DNA of 64,000 bases from JBMNFB01 sp050949085. GTDB taxonomy: Bacteria; Bacillota; UBA994; UBA5500. Below, piece after piece: positions 8,659 through 16,953 of the stretch. The notes beneath the pieces are model-generated. The model did no database searches. It had not been told where the DNA came from and saw nothing but the letters and a program-made list of their open reading frames with translations. The position numbers were made by a program, and so were the translations under genes. Position 1 is the stretch's first letter; each line of letters starts with the position of its first letter. Location: positions 1 to 64,000 of the forward strand of contig JBMNFB010000010.1 in NCBI GenBank assembly GCA_050949085.1, written 5' to 3'.

Positions 8659-9113
8659 TGAGCCATATACCTTTTGGATATACCATTCAAAACGGCAGGG
8701 CTGTCGTTAATGAAGAGGAAGCAGTTAAGATTGAGAAACTATTTGAGGCTTATCTTTCCGGGCTTTCTTTAACCGAAGCGGCACAAAAAGCGGGCATTAA
8801 GCGTTACCACACATCTATTGCAAGAATGCTGGCAGATAAACGGTATGTTGAGGATAAATTCTATCCGCCAATTATCAGCAGGGACACATTCGAAAAAGCA
8901 CAACTGGAAAGACGCAGACGAGCTGAGGCGCTTGGCAGGATTTATGAACATAAAGGAAATGAAAAGAAATGCCTGAATTTTAGGTTTCATGCTTCAATGC
9001 CAGATAATCTATACGATGATCCATTTCAGCAGGCAGAGTATGCTTATAGTCTTATTAAGAGCGAGGTGATTTTAGATGACAACCAGGAATGTTACAGTAA
9101 TTCCTGCTCGTAA
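8655..9113 (+). CDS. Short recombinase-domain protein without catalytic domain
   Basis: A protein of 152 residues starting at ATG 8655, overlapping the end of the upstream recombinase (ATGA). It contains only the 'recombinase' DNA-binding part (IPFGYTIQNGRAVVNEEEAVKIEKLFEAYLSG, followed by HTSIARMLADKRYV) and lacks the catalytic serine domain. Such short proteins are regularly found between two large serine recombinases in clostridial elements and may help recognise the att sites; that role is inference. Its end overlaps the start of the next recombinase by 38 bp, implying translational coupling. Confidence 0.7.
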   Translation: MMSHIPFGYTIQNGRAVVNEEEAVKIEKLFEAYLSGLSLTEAAQKAGIKRYHTSIARMLADKRYVEDKFYPPIISRDTFEKAQLERRRRAEALGRIYEHKGNEKKCLNFRFHASMPDNLYDDPFQQAEYAYSLIKSEVILDDNQECYSNSCS

Positions 9114-10644
9114 GCGAATTGGGAATAGTGCAAAGGCTGGGGAATTGCCTAAGCTTCGAGTAGCAGCCTATTGTCGTGTTTCTACGGACAGTGAGGAGCA
9201 GGCAACCAGTTATGAAGCGCAAATTGAGCACTACACAAACTATATCAAAAGCAATCCCGAATGGGAGTTAGCAGGCATATTTGCAGATGAAGGTATTACC
9301 GGAACTAACACAAAAAAGCGTGAAGAATTTAACCGGATGATAGAAGAATGCATGCAGGGCAAAATCGATATGATAATTACGAAATCTATCAGCCGGTTTG
9401 CAAGAAATACGCTGGACTGCCTAAAGTACATAAGGCAGCTTAAAGAAAAAAATATTCCGGTTTACTTTGAAAAGGAAAATATAAACACATTGGATACCAA
9501 AGGAGAAATCCTGTTGACCATTATGGCATCTTTGGCACAGCAAGAAAGCCAATCGTTAAGCCAGAATGTAAAACTGGGTATTCAGTACCGATATCAGCAA
9601 GGAAAAATCCATATCAATCATAACAGGTTTCTTGGCTATACAAAGGATAAGGATGGCAACTTAGTTATAGTACCTGAAGAAGCTGAAATTGTTAAGCGTA
9701 TCTACCGAGAATACCTTGAAGGATCTAGTATGTTGCAGATAGCAAGAGGTTTGGAAGCTGACGGAATACTGACTGGTGCAGGCAATAACAGATGGCATAC
9801 TAGTACTATCAATAAGATTTTGAGGAATGAAAAATATATCGGTGATGCGCTGTTACAGAAAACCTATACAGTAGATTTTTTATCGAAGAAAAGGGTACCC
9901 AATAATGGCATAGTTCCTCAATACTATGTAGAAAACAGCCATGAGCCCATAATCCCGCGTGAAATCTTTATGCAGGTTCAGGAACAGCTTGTCAAAAGAA
10001 GATGTGTGCATATAAGTAAGAATGGAAAGAAGAGAAACTATAGCAATAATCATCCTTTATCACAGATGGTTTTCTGCGGCAACTGTCATGAAATATTCCG
10101 CAGGGTTCATTGGAATAACCGAGGGAAGAAATCAATCGTATGGAGGTGCGTCAGCAGATTGGAAAACACCGGTTTGTTTTGTACCGCTTCCACTATACTT
10201 GAAGATACGCTAAAAGAGAAGATTGTAGAAGCCATCAATGTTGCAGTCAGCGGAAAAAACTCTTTTCTGGCTATACTGAAAAAGAATATTGAAACCGTAT
10301 TAAGCGAGGATTTGGATGAAAACACAGCAGATATTGATAAAAGGCTGGAAGAACTCCAAACAGAATTAATTCAAAAGGCAAATTCAAAGGAAAGCTATGA
10401 TAATATTGTCAATGAGATTTATCGACTACGTGATCTAAGGCAAGAAACACTTTCAAGAAACGCTCTTCGCCAAGATAAGAGGGATCGGATTGCTGAGATG
10501 ACGGACTTTCTTAACACGCAAACAGGTGATATTACGGAGTTTGATGATAAACTGATTAGAAAACTGGTTGAAAAAGCGGTTGTATATGATGACAGGTTAG
10601 AGGTGGAGTTTAAGTCTGGGTTGGAAATAGAAGTAAACCTATAG
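9076..10644 (+). CDS. Large serine recombinase (site-specific integrase), intact
   Basis: A 522-residue protein in the family of phage and Tn integrases such as TndX/phiC31-type enzymes. Order of parts: resolvase domain 1-160 with catalytic Ser in YCRVSTDS and SISRFARNT; recombinase domain about 185-300; zinc ribbon CGNCHEIF...WRC...C; a coiled coil at about 410-470 (DIDKRLEELQTELIQKANS). It cuts att sites through a 5'-phosphoserine link and is the likely integrase of this prophage. It is the last phage gene, so the right attachment site should lie just downstream of 10644. Confidence 0.92.
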   Translation: MTTRNVTVIPARKRIGNSAKAGELPKLRVAAYCRVSTDSEEQATSYEAQIEHYTNYIKSNPEWELAGIFADEGITGTNTKKREEFNRMIEECMQGKIDMIITKSISRFARNTLDCLKYIRQLKEKNIPVYFEKENINTLDTKGEILLTIMASLAQQESQSLSQNVKLGIQYRYQQGKIHINHNRFLGYTKDKDGNLVIVPEEAEIVKRIYREYLEGSSMLQIARGLEADGILTGAGNNRWHTSTINKILRNEKYIGDALLQKTYTVDFLSKKRVPNNGIVPQYYVENSHEPIIPREIFMQVQEQLVKRRCVHISKNGKKRNYSNNHPLSQMVFCGNCHEIFRRVHWNNRGKKSIVWRCVSRLENTGLFCTASTILEDTLKEKIVEAINVAVSGKNSFLAILKKNIETVLSEDLDENTADIDKRLEELQTELIQKANSKESYDNIVNEIYRLRDLRQETLSRNALRQDKRDRIAEMTDFLNTQTGDITEFDDKLIRKLVEKAVVYDDRLEVEFKSGLEIEVNL

Positions 10645-11070
10645 CTTGTAATCATGTTGAGACGATCACTTTGATAACGAGGATTTAAAATGGGGGTCCG
10701 GAGAGGCTTGATATAAGCCTTTTGTGTATTTTTATGTTTGAAATCGAAGGGTGAAAAAAGTGTCTTTTTTACTTTGAGGGAACATATCGAAAAAGACTCA
10801 AAACCTTGCGAGTGGTCAATATAGATATCAGAGGTTTGTGAGTGGTCGATTTAGATATTTTTTGAAAAAATTGAGGTTGTGTGGTCAGTATTGACTTTTT
10901 AGGTTGAGTTGATAAAATAGTTGTGTAATAGGCTAACCAACATGACTGAAATATGCTCGTATGTTTATTAACCATTATGCTGGTTGGTAAGTTGAGTTAG
11001 GTCTATATGGAGATTAAGTAGTTCGATAAATTTAAAGCATAGCTAAATTATGTTTTGCGAGGTGAGCAGT
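10645..11070. other. Gap: prophage/island boundary with IS21-like end repeats
   Basis: No credible gene. Three degenerate direct repeats of the form TTGYGAGTGGTCRATWTAGATA start near 10806, 10836 and 10877. Multiple short repeats like these, with GTGGTCAATATTGA cores, are reminiscent of the ends of IS21-family insertion sequences, so this is probably a relic end. The prophage attachment site is expected in the first part of the gap but its partner lies outside the window. Confidence 0.4.
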
Positions 11071-11145
11071 ATGAAAAAAGAAAGAGAATATTACGAAGCA
11101 TACGATGATAGATATAAACAAGTTCAGCTTTTCTCAATCCTTTGA
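11071..11145 (+). pseudogene. N-terminal remnant of a SAM-dependent methyltransferase
   Basis: ATG 11071, after GAGGTGAGCAGT, opens a 24-codon frame beginning MKKEREYYEAYDDRYKQV, which matches the usual first residues of a class I SAM-dependent methyltransferase found in clostridia; the reading frame then ends at TGA. The rest of the gene is absent. A second short frame (MIDINKFSFSQSFEVFDCL) overlaps downstream and ends at 11202, suggesting a junction between two gene fragments. Confidence 0.4.
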
Positions 11146-11364
11146 AGTTTTTGATTGCTTGACACAAGAGTTATCTGACAAATTTGATTTATTTATGCCA
11201 TAGCAGTATTGCATATGTTGGTTTTAGATAAAGACAGAAAATCATTTTATCAATTTAAAGAAAATGGTATTGCACTAATATGCACAATCGGGGATGGTAA
11301 GAAAGAGTGGCATTCAAACATAGAAGATGCTCTGAAAGTTGAATTTGATGGAGGTGGTAATGCT

Positions 11365-11793
11365 ATGAGAAGATTTGGAATTCAAATGATAGACCACTCC
11401 GTTTCATCGGACTGGTGGAAATCAATTATCAAGCATTTTTTCAAAGTCGGCGACAACTTTGAAATACGGTGTTGGAAAGAGGAAACTGAAGAAATTTTGC
11501 AAGCACAACAATACGGCACAGCAACAGATGAAGGTAACGAAATATCTATAAAAGGCGTGCTTACGGATAAATTGCTATTGGAACTAATGACGGATAATCC
11601 ATCAGATAAAGATATCTATAATAAAATGACAAAGTATTTTACCATAAATGTAAAAAATGAACTTTGTGATATTTGCAGTGCTCACTACGGAACAGAGATG
11701 TATATAACAATTTACTCTGACAAGGACATATTGTTTTTTGAACAGGTAATGAGTAAATACTCCGACGATTATTTTAGCATCGGAGAATGGTAA
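11365..11793 (+). CDS. Hypothetical protein (142 aa)
   Basis: ATG 11365 has GGAGG at 9 nt and is preferred over the in-frame TTG 11209. The open frame upstream (KSFYQFKENGIALICTIGDGKKEWHSNIEDALK) looks like the tail of another, 5'-truncated gene fused in frame. The product starts MRRFGIQMIDHSVSSDWWKS, has alternating acidic and aromatic residues and no membrane segment or enzyme motif I recognise. Its last codons overlap the open frame of the next gene, so they are probably co-transcribed. Such soluble acidic pairs in islands are often immunity or toxin-inhibitor proteins, but nothing here proves that. Confidence 0.45.
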   Translation: MRRFGIQMIDHSVSSDWWKSIIKHFFKVGDNFEIRCWKEETEEILQAQQYGTATDEGNEISIKGVLTDKLLLELMTDNPSDKDIYNKMTKYFTINVKNELCDICSAHYGTEMYITIYSDKDILFFEQVMSKYSDDYFSIGEW

Positions 11794-11831
11794 CGATAAG
11801 GCAATTTGAATTTGTGAAAGAGGGTGATTGT

Positions 11832-12287
11832 ATGAGTGTTTGCAGATTTATCGCATCCGATTTTCCTTTGACAGAATTTGCATCATCACAGGATTATCCC
11901 ATTGAGATTAATGTTGACAACGGCACAATATACGATGGCGGTGCTGATGATAACTATTTTCTAATTCCCTTTTTGAATGTCGCGGACTATACCGATAAAA
12001 AATATGGTGTTTATCTTGAATGGGACTATACTGATGGCAGAGCAAAACAATTCATTGAGTACATAAAAACTGCTCTACAAAAATCAGATGTTATTGAATT
12101 CTGGCATGTCTGGTTGATGGACTATTATGAATTTGAGGACAGACCTTTCATTCACAGAAAAGCAATCTCCATTGACGAACTGACCACAGAGCATATCAAA
12201 GAGATTGATAATGCTGTAATCTGGAATACTCCCGATAAAATGTATCCAGAAAGGCCATCGTTCTATTGCTTAACAATAACACGATAA
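11832..12287 (+). CDS. Hypothetical acidic protein (151 aa)
   Basis: ATG 11832 follows GAGGGTGATTGT. The protein begins MSVCRFIASDFPL and contains the block INVDNGTIYDGGADDNYFL and many acidic residues. I recall similar proteins annotated as hypothetical in clostridia, but no function. It is cytoplasmic by appearance. It follows the gene at 11365 with a 38-bp gap and is likely in the same operon. It could be an immunity-type protein; this is a guess from charge and setting. Confidence 0.5.
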   Translation: MSVCRFIASDFPLTEFASSQDYPIEINVDNGTIYDGGADDNYFLIPFLNVADYTDKKYGVYLEWDYTDGRAKQFIEYIKTALQKSDVIEFWHVWLMDYYEFEDRPFIHRKAISIDELTTEHIKEIDNAVIWNTPDKMYPERPSFYCLTITR

Positions 12288-12311
12288 CAACTGACAAATT
12301 CCAGTTTTGTG

Positions 12312-12547
12312 GATATGTTCCCGCGAACGGTGGTTTCTGAAAAAACGGCCAAAAACCCATTGACATGTTCCCACATACAGATGCTATAAAAAATAGCCAG
12401 CAGACATCAATTCTATCAACTCGATCCATGTTGAGTGCGTAACATTGATGTCGCGGCTGTAAGCCTTGATTTTACTGGGTTTTCGGGAGTACATCCAAGT
12501 TGTCTACTCAACCTAAAGAGGCGAAATACGTACATGGAAACAAATCG
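12312..12547. repeat. MITE-like element, copy A
   Basis: About 236 bp with inverted ends GATATGTTCCCGCGAAC (left) and GTACATGGAAACAAATC (right), which match the ends of copy B at 15351-15595. Both copies also share an internal AGACATCAAT...ATTGATGT hairpin region and a TGTCTACTC block near the right end. No coding capacity. It directly abuts the truncated IS3 transposase, and the junction carries a run of about ten Gs. Confidence 0.5.
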
Positions 12548-12565
12548 AGGGGGGGGGGTACTTAA

Positions 12566-13048
12566 TGGTTAACCGACCTTACTGAATTCCATATACCTGC
12601 CGGCAAGGTCTATCTTTCACCAATAATTGACTGCTTTGATGGGATGGTAGTAAGTTGGGCAATAGGGACAAGCCCGGATGCAGAGTTGGTCAATACAATG
12701 CTGGACGACGCCATGAGTCAGCTATCGGATGAAGAGCATCCAATAATACATTCAGACAGGGGCAGCCATTATCGATGGCCAGGTTGGCTCTCAAGAGTCG
12801 AAAAAGCCGGATTAATCAGGTCAATGTCCAGGAAAGGCTGTTCGCCGGACAATTCTGCTTGTGAGGGTTTCTTTGGAAGGCTTAAAAATGAGATGTTTTA
12901 CAACCGTTCCTGGCAAGGTGTTTGTATAGAACAGTTCATCAACGAACTTGATAGTTATCTGGTATGGTATAATGAGAAGCGAATCAAGATGTCTCTTGGG
13001 GCGATGAGTCCTATGGACTATAGACGTAGTAAAGGTTTAGTGGCATGA
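12566..13048 (+). pseudogene. IS3-family transposase, C-terminal fragment
   Basis: The frame WLTDLTEFHIPAGKVYLSPIIDCFDG continues through 12644 to the TGA at 13046-13048. It contains the second and third acidic parts of the DDE integrase core (IHSDRGSHY; the Glu in NSACEGFFGRLKNEMF) and the typical end YNEKRIKMSLGAMSPMDYR. The N-terminal half, orfA and the left end are missing. It is a dead remnant of an IS3/IS150-type element, truncated exactly where MITE-like copy A begins. Confidence 0.8.
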
Positions 13049-13078
13049 AAAAGTCCAGAAAAATGTCCGCACCTCCAA

Positions 13079-13108
13079 GTTGCAAAAGGAATTCCCCACT
13101 TTTGCAAC
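13079..13108 (+). repeat. Hairpin GTTGCAAAAG/CTTTTGCAAC
   Basis: A perfect 10-bp inverted repeat with a 10-nt spacer, 30 bp after the IS3 fragment. It lacks a T run, so it is a weak terminator at best; it may be part of the former IS end. Confidence 0.4.
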
Positions 13109-13205
13109 GGTAAATTCCTCATAATTGCAAGAGGCCATTGAAGGCACCGCCCCAAAATAATATCCTTGTAGTTGATGACAAATCGATTACAAGGGAGGAT
13201 GGAGG

Positions 13206-13472
13206 ATGCTATCAATGACCCAAGTTAAGCATGGAATTGGCATGAGCGAAATGCCTAACTATACGCTTCATGAAGCTATGAGAATTGTCTTATCAGAGGC
13301 AGAAAACAAAACGATGCATGCTGCTGAACTTGCCGATGAGATATATAGGCGTAGGCTGTATTTAAAAAAGGATGGCAGTAAGGCGGAATATACACAGATA
13401 AGGGCAAGGTGCGGGCATTACCCTGATATGTTTGAAGCATTGCCGGGAAACCGTATCAAATTAAAAGATTAA
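13206..13472 (+). CDS. HARE-HTH domain protein
   Basis: An 88-residue protein starting at ATG 13206 with GGAGG at 7 nt (ATG 13215 is also possible). The block LHEAMRIVLSEAENKTMHAAELADEIYRRRLYLKKDG followed by ARCGHYPDMFEALPGNRIKL is the winged-helix HARE-HTH pattern known from restriction endonucleases, ASXL and RNA polymerase delta. Published comparative work links this domain with enzymes acting on modified bases, including DNA glycosylases. Here it stands alone, 44 bp before an endonuclease III-like glycosylase gene, so it probably serves as a separate DNA-reading subunit or regulator. Confidence 0.65.
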   Translation: MLSMTQVKHGIGMSEMPNYTLHEAMRIVLSEAENKTMHAAELADEIYRRRLYLKKDGSKAEYTQIRARCGHYPDMFEALPGNRIKLKD

Positions 13473-13516
13473 AGTATAGCGCTAAGCATGAGGAGAAGCT
13501 ATGGAAAGGTGATAAT

Positions 13517-14257
13517 ATGGCGGAACATTTGCTTGTAACAATAGGAAAAGCACGATTTAGTGATTCACAAAGACATCTTATTCCTTTTGTTAATGACATA
13601 GAACAAGATAAATTTCTTAACGATATTGAAAACACGCCCCATGCTTTTGTTTTAGCCTGCTTGATGGATAGGCAGATTAAAGCGGAGCGAGCGTGGTCAA
13701 TTCCCTTTAGAATAAGGGAGATTATAGGAAGCTTTAAAATTGATGATTTAGCCAGCGTTTCACTTGAAGAGTACAAGAATATTTTTAATAGAAATGTCTT
13801 GCATAGATTTAACGATACAATGGCAGAAGTGTTTTATTCTGCAGTTCAGGATATTAAAGTAAAGTATAATGGGGATGCTTCGCGAATATGGAGCAACAAC
13901 CCTAGTAGCGCAAAAGTGGTTTATGAATTCTTGCAGTTTAAAGGAAGCGGCAAAAAAATTGCCACAATGGCGGCTAATATTCTTGCCAGACAATTTAAGA
14001 TCCCGTTTTCTGATTATTACTCAATTGACATATCACCAGATGTGCATATTCTAAGAGTAATGCGACGGACAGGTTTGGTTGACAATAACGCTGATTTAGA
14101 TTCAATTATCTATAAGGCAAGAGAGTTAAATCCTGAGTTTCCTGGGATTATAGATTTTTCATGCTGGGAGATCGGGCGAACCTGGTGCAGACCGAATAAT
14201 CCGAATTGTAGCGAATGCATTATTAACTCTGAATGTAAGAAGGTTATACAAGATTAA
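13517..14257 (+). CDS. Endonuclease III-like DNA glycosylase (HhH-GPD, 4Fe-4S)
   Basis: A 246-residue HhH-GPD enzyme. The helix-hairpin-helix reads FKGSGKKIATMAANIL with the lysine at the place of the EndoIII nucleophile, and SPDVHILRV supplies the catalytic Asp. The C-terminus has C-x6-C-x2-C-x5-C, the EndoIII iron-sulfur loop. These enzymes excise damaged or modified bases and can cut the abasic strand. The N-terminal 100 residues differ from housekeeping Nth, so it is a divergent member. AAAGGTGATAAT precedes ATG 13517. Operon with the HARE-HTH gene upstream suggests targeting of specific modified DNA, perhaps phage DNA. Confidence 0.75.
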   Translation: MAEHLLVTIGKARFSDSQRHLIPFVNDIEQDKFLNDIENTPHAFVLACLMDRQIKAERAWSIPFRIREIIGSFKIDDLASVSLEEYKNIFNRNVLHRFNDTMAEVFYSAVQDIKVKYNGDASRIWSNNPSSAKVVYEFLQFKGSGKKIATMAANILARQFKIPFSDYYSIDISPDVHILRVMRRTGLVDNNADLDSIIYKARELNPEFPGIIDFSCWEIGRTWCRPNNPNCSECIINSECKKVIQD

Positions 14258-14346
14258 GGAAAATGGTTTGTAATAGTTGTGATGATTATGATATTTCGCA
14301 AGATGTTTTATTATGCCAGAAAGCTTGAATAGGAGATGAACTGTTT

Positions 14347-15312
14347 ATGGGAAAAAGTCTCAGTGAAAAATATGAAGGAATAATCCCTAAAACCATTTTT
14401 CATTATACAAGTTTTGAGAAGTTTAAATGCATATTGAGATACGGCACTTGGAGATTTAAATTAAGTACTCAATCAAATGACCTTTTAGATACAACATATA
14501 TAGTTGATATTATAAAGGAACTAAAAATACAAAATAAAAACCTGCCTGATTATCAGCGTGAATTATTGGAATTTTTAATGGGATACTTTAAACAGGAAGG
14601 ATATGAGAGACAGTTTTTATCATATGTAACTTGTTTTACGGGTAAAGCGGATTCCAGATTGCTTTGGGATGCTTATACAATAAATAGACCTGCTATAAGC
14701 GAAAAGGAAGAAAGAAATTATAATGGTGTATGTATAGGTGTGAATAGAGATAAACTAATTGAGTTATTGCAAACAGAGAAACCTGATTTCTGCGATACAG
14801 GTTTTTTGGCACCAGTTTATTATACTCCTTACCAACAGGTGACTGCACTTGATTTTCTGTGTAATAATGCATTAGATACTTTCGAGAAGGTGAAAGATGA
14901 CAAGGATCAGACACAAGAAATAATACCTCCAATACGATCAGCTTATTCAATTCAAATTGGGGACTACATTGGAAGACCACATTTTTTTGAGTTGAAATTG
15001 AAAAAGTCTTTTGTAAAAACCGCACTTCTATATATTGAATCTGTTGAGAAATTGGCACCATTTTTGAAACATCAGTTTTGGGAAGAAGAAAATGAATATA
15101 GAGCTGCATTTAGTTTACATAAATCTAAAAAGCCTGTTGAGGATTATATTGATATAAAAATTAGTGAGGAGCTGATAGATTTCATTATTCTTGGACCTAC
15201 ATTCTCAGATAAAGAAGAAGGCGATATTCAAAGCATTAAAGATGCAAAATTAGATTTCAACAAATTAAACAAAAAACATTCTATAGGAACTGGAATTATT
15301 CGAATGGGCTAA
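14347..15312 (+). CDS. DUF2971-like protein
   Basis: A 321-residue soluble protein starting at ATG 14347 (AGGAGATG upstream). HYTSFEKFKCILRYGTWRFKLSTQSNDLLDT near the N-terminus, CFTGKADSRLLWDAYT, GVCIGVN and the late FWEEENEYRAAF fit the DUF2971 family, whose biochemical function I do not know. Members are common in genomic islands and next to defence genes. It lies 89 bp after the glycosylase on the same strand, so co-transcription is plausible. No membrane segments. Confidence 0.65.
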   Translation: MGKSLSEKYEGIIPKTIFHYTSFEKFKCILRYGTWRFKLSTQSNDLLDTTYIVDIIKELKIQNKNLPDYQRELLEFLMGYFKQEGYERQFLSYVTCFTGKADSRLLWDAYTINRPAISEKEERNYNGVCIGVNRDKLIELLQTEKPDFCDTGFLAPVYYTPYQQVTALDFLCNNALDTFEKVKDDKDQTQEIIPPIRSAYSIQIGDYIGRPHFFELKLKKSFVKTALLYIESVEKLAPFLKHQFWEEENEYRAAFSLHKSKKPVEDYIDIKISEELIDFIILGPTFSDKEEGDIQSIKDAKLDFNKLNKKHSIGTGIIRMG

Positions 15313-15350
15313 ATCTGGTGGATAAAGGCAATACTATATGATTACTAATT

Positions 15351-15595
15351 GATATGTTTCCATGAACGTCCGTTTTCGGAAAAAATGCTAAAAACCCATT
15401 GATATGTTTCCGTAAACGCAAGGTTCAAAATTAAACCCAAGACATCAATCCAAGCGGCTCGTGCCAGGTTGAGACGGTATGTCTGATGTCTAGAAAATAA
15501 AGCTCGGAAAGCATTGAAAATACTGGGTTTAGTAAAATGATAGTAATTCTGTCTACTCGACTAATACCCTTGATATGTGTTCATGGAAACATATC
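15351..15595. repeat. MITE-like element, copy B, perfect 17-bp inverted ends
   Basis: GATATGTTTCCATGAAC at 15351-15367 and its exact reverse complement at 15579-15595 bound a 245-bp non-coding element. A second, imperfect copy of the end motif (GATATGTTTCCGTAAAC) lies inside near 15400. Internal sequence matches copy A (12312-12547), with an AGACATCAAT stem region and TGTCTACTCGAC near the right end. Confidence 0.6.
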
Positions 15596-15636
15596 GAGGT
15601 ATACTTTTGTGCAAAGATTGAGTTAGAATATGGGTA

Positions 15637-15729
15637 GGGTTGAGTTGACGGGTTGGATATATTTATAGGGTTGAGTTGACAGGTTAGATATATTTATAGG
15701 GTTGAGGAGACAGGATGGATGTAATATAA
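15637..15729. repeat. 31-bp tandem repeat, three units
   Basis: Two near-identical 31-bp units (15637-15667, 15668-15698) of the form GGGTTGAGTTGAC-RGGTTRGATATATTTATA, then a third, diverged unit (15699-15729). Non-coding, between MITE-like copy B and the VanZ gene. Role unknown. Confidence 0.6.
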
Positions 15730-15840
15730 AGCGAAGGAAAACAATGCCAAGCGATAGCTTGTTTGTATTCGAAGACAGTTCCTTGGAGTTAGAGGAAAAT
15801 TAGATAAATTTTACACTGTTATATTTCGCAGGAGGTTATC

Positions 15841-16361
15841 ATGAGTAATAGTTTAAAAGTCATTATCGACTTTATAGTGCTAGCTATATTATATGTGGTT
15901 GTATTTTTTAATAAATGGAGAACGACAGGTAAAGCTAAGTTGGTTGTTAATACACTTATGTACATATATATATATCATTAGTTTTATATGTAACCTTAAT
16001 GCCGATTGTAGTTGCACTACCATTTATTTTTAATCATCCGTATATTCCGATGAATATGATACCTTTTGATGATTATCTCTCGGGTAGGGGGGATACAGTT
16101 CGTCAGATTATACTCAATGTAATTATGATGATGCCATTTGGAGTTTTGTTGCCTTTGGTAAAAAAGCAAAGTTTACTGTCCTGTTTATTCTGGACTTTTT
16201 TATTTAGCTTGGGGATTGAACTAACTCAACCTCTGGTTAATGGTTTTCGTGCAGCAGATATAACAGATTTAATCACAAATACAATAGGAGGTCTTTTGGG
16301 ATACTTACTGTATTTAGTATTCAAACCGTTAATAAATAAAATCATGTCCCACTTAGAGTAA
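15841..16361 (+). pseudogene. VanZ-family membrane protein, frameshifted at an (AT)6 run
   Basis: ATG 15841 follows GCAGGAGG. The first frame (MSNSLKVIIDFIVLAILYVVVFF) stops at 15981. The second frame carries the rest of a VanZ-like protein: IPMNMIPFDDYLSG, RQIILNVIMMMPFGVLLPL, GIELTQPL, ADITDLITNTIGGLLGYLLY. The two frames join if the (AT)6 run just after position 15963 loses one AT unit. VanZ-type proteins are small multi-span membrane proteins linked to teicoplanin resistance or cell-surface functions. Either a decayed gene or one that can be switched by repeat slippage. Confidence 0.7.
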
Positions 16362-16953
16362 ATTGCACAAGGGACTCATTATCTTAGAAAACTCAGAGAA
16401 CATATTATTTTCATCATAAGAGATGAAAATAATATGTTCCCGCCTACCGATAGTGCAAAAAGTGGCGATGACGTGTTTCCGACTACCGACAATGTAAAAG
16501 ACATCAATCCACCCCGCTCGTTGCATGTTGAGTGCGTGACATTGATGACAAATGTAAAAAACAAATAAGCGCCTGAAAAACGGTTTGAATACAGGGTTTT
16601 ACGGTGATTTGCCGCCTGCTGAAAATGTGCTTTTGGGCGGCTGGGATGACGGTAAGCCCTGTATTTTTATGTGTCTGATTGTTCGCGAAAACACATCCAC
16701 AGCCTTTTGGGGAGGCTTCCGGAGGGCGGGGTTGTGTAGACGGAAAAGACGGCGGTTGATTGTATGAGGGAACATGTCTGCCGGAACCATCGGCGGCAAA
16801 AAAACGTCAAATGATATGCCGCCGCTTGATATTATTTTCCAGTAAATATACGATGTTGCTGCCAGCGGCTGCATTTATGCACTGTTTACCGCCGCGGGAT
16901 CCATGCAAAACATGCGTTGGAAAACACGGGTCACGACGGAGGGATGGGCGGAG
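16362..16953. other. Gap: long hairpin, MITE-like copy C, base-composition change
   Basis: At 16398-16415 and 16422-16439 lies a perfect 18-bp inverted repeat with a 6-nt loop, followed by ATATGTTCCC and an AGACATCAAT...ACATTGATGAC stretch (about 16500-16550) that matches the inner part of copies A and B; I call this degraded copy C. From about 16570 the sequence becomes GC-richer and no gene is recognised until the sigma factor. AATACAGGG and CCCTGTATT near 16590 and 16655 form an imperfect inverted repeat. Confidence 0.45.

Noticed and set aside
12549..12558. Run of about ten Gs as a regulatory or phase-variable site
   Set aside because: It lies at the junction of two dead elements with no gene to control; more likely a junction or read artefact.
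16585..16767. 60-codon frame before the sigma factor
   Set aside because: No ribosome binding site, no family likeness, and it spans an imperfect inverted repeat.
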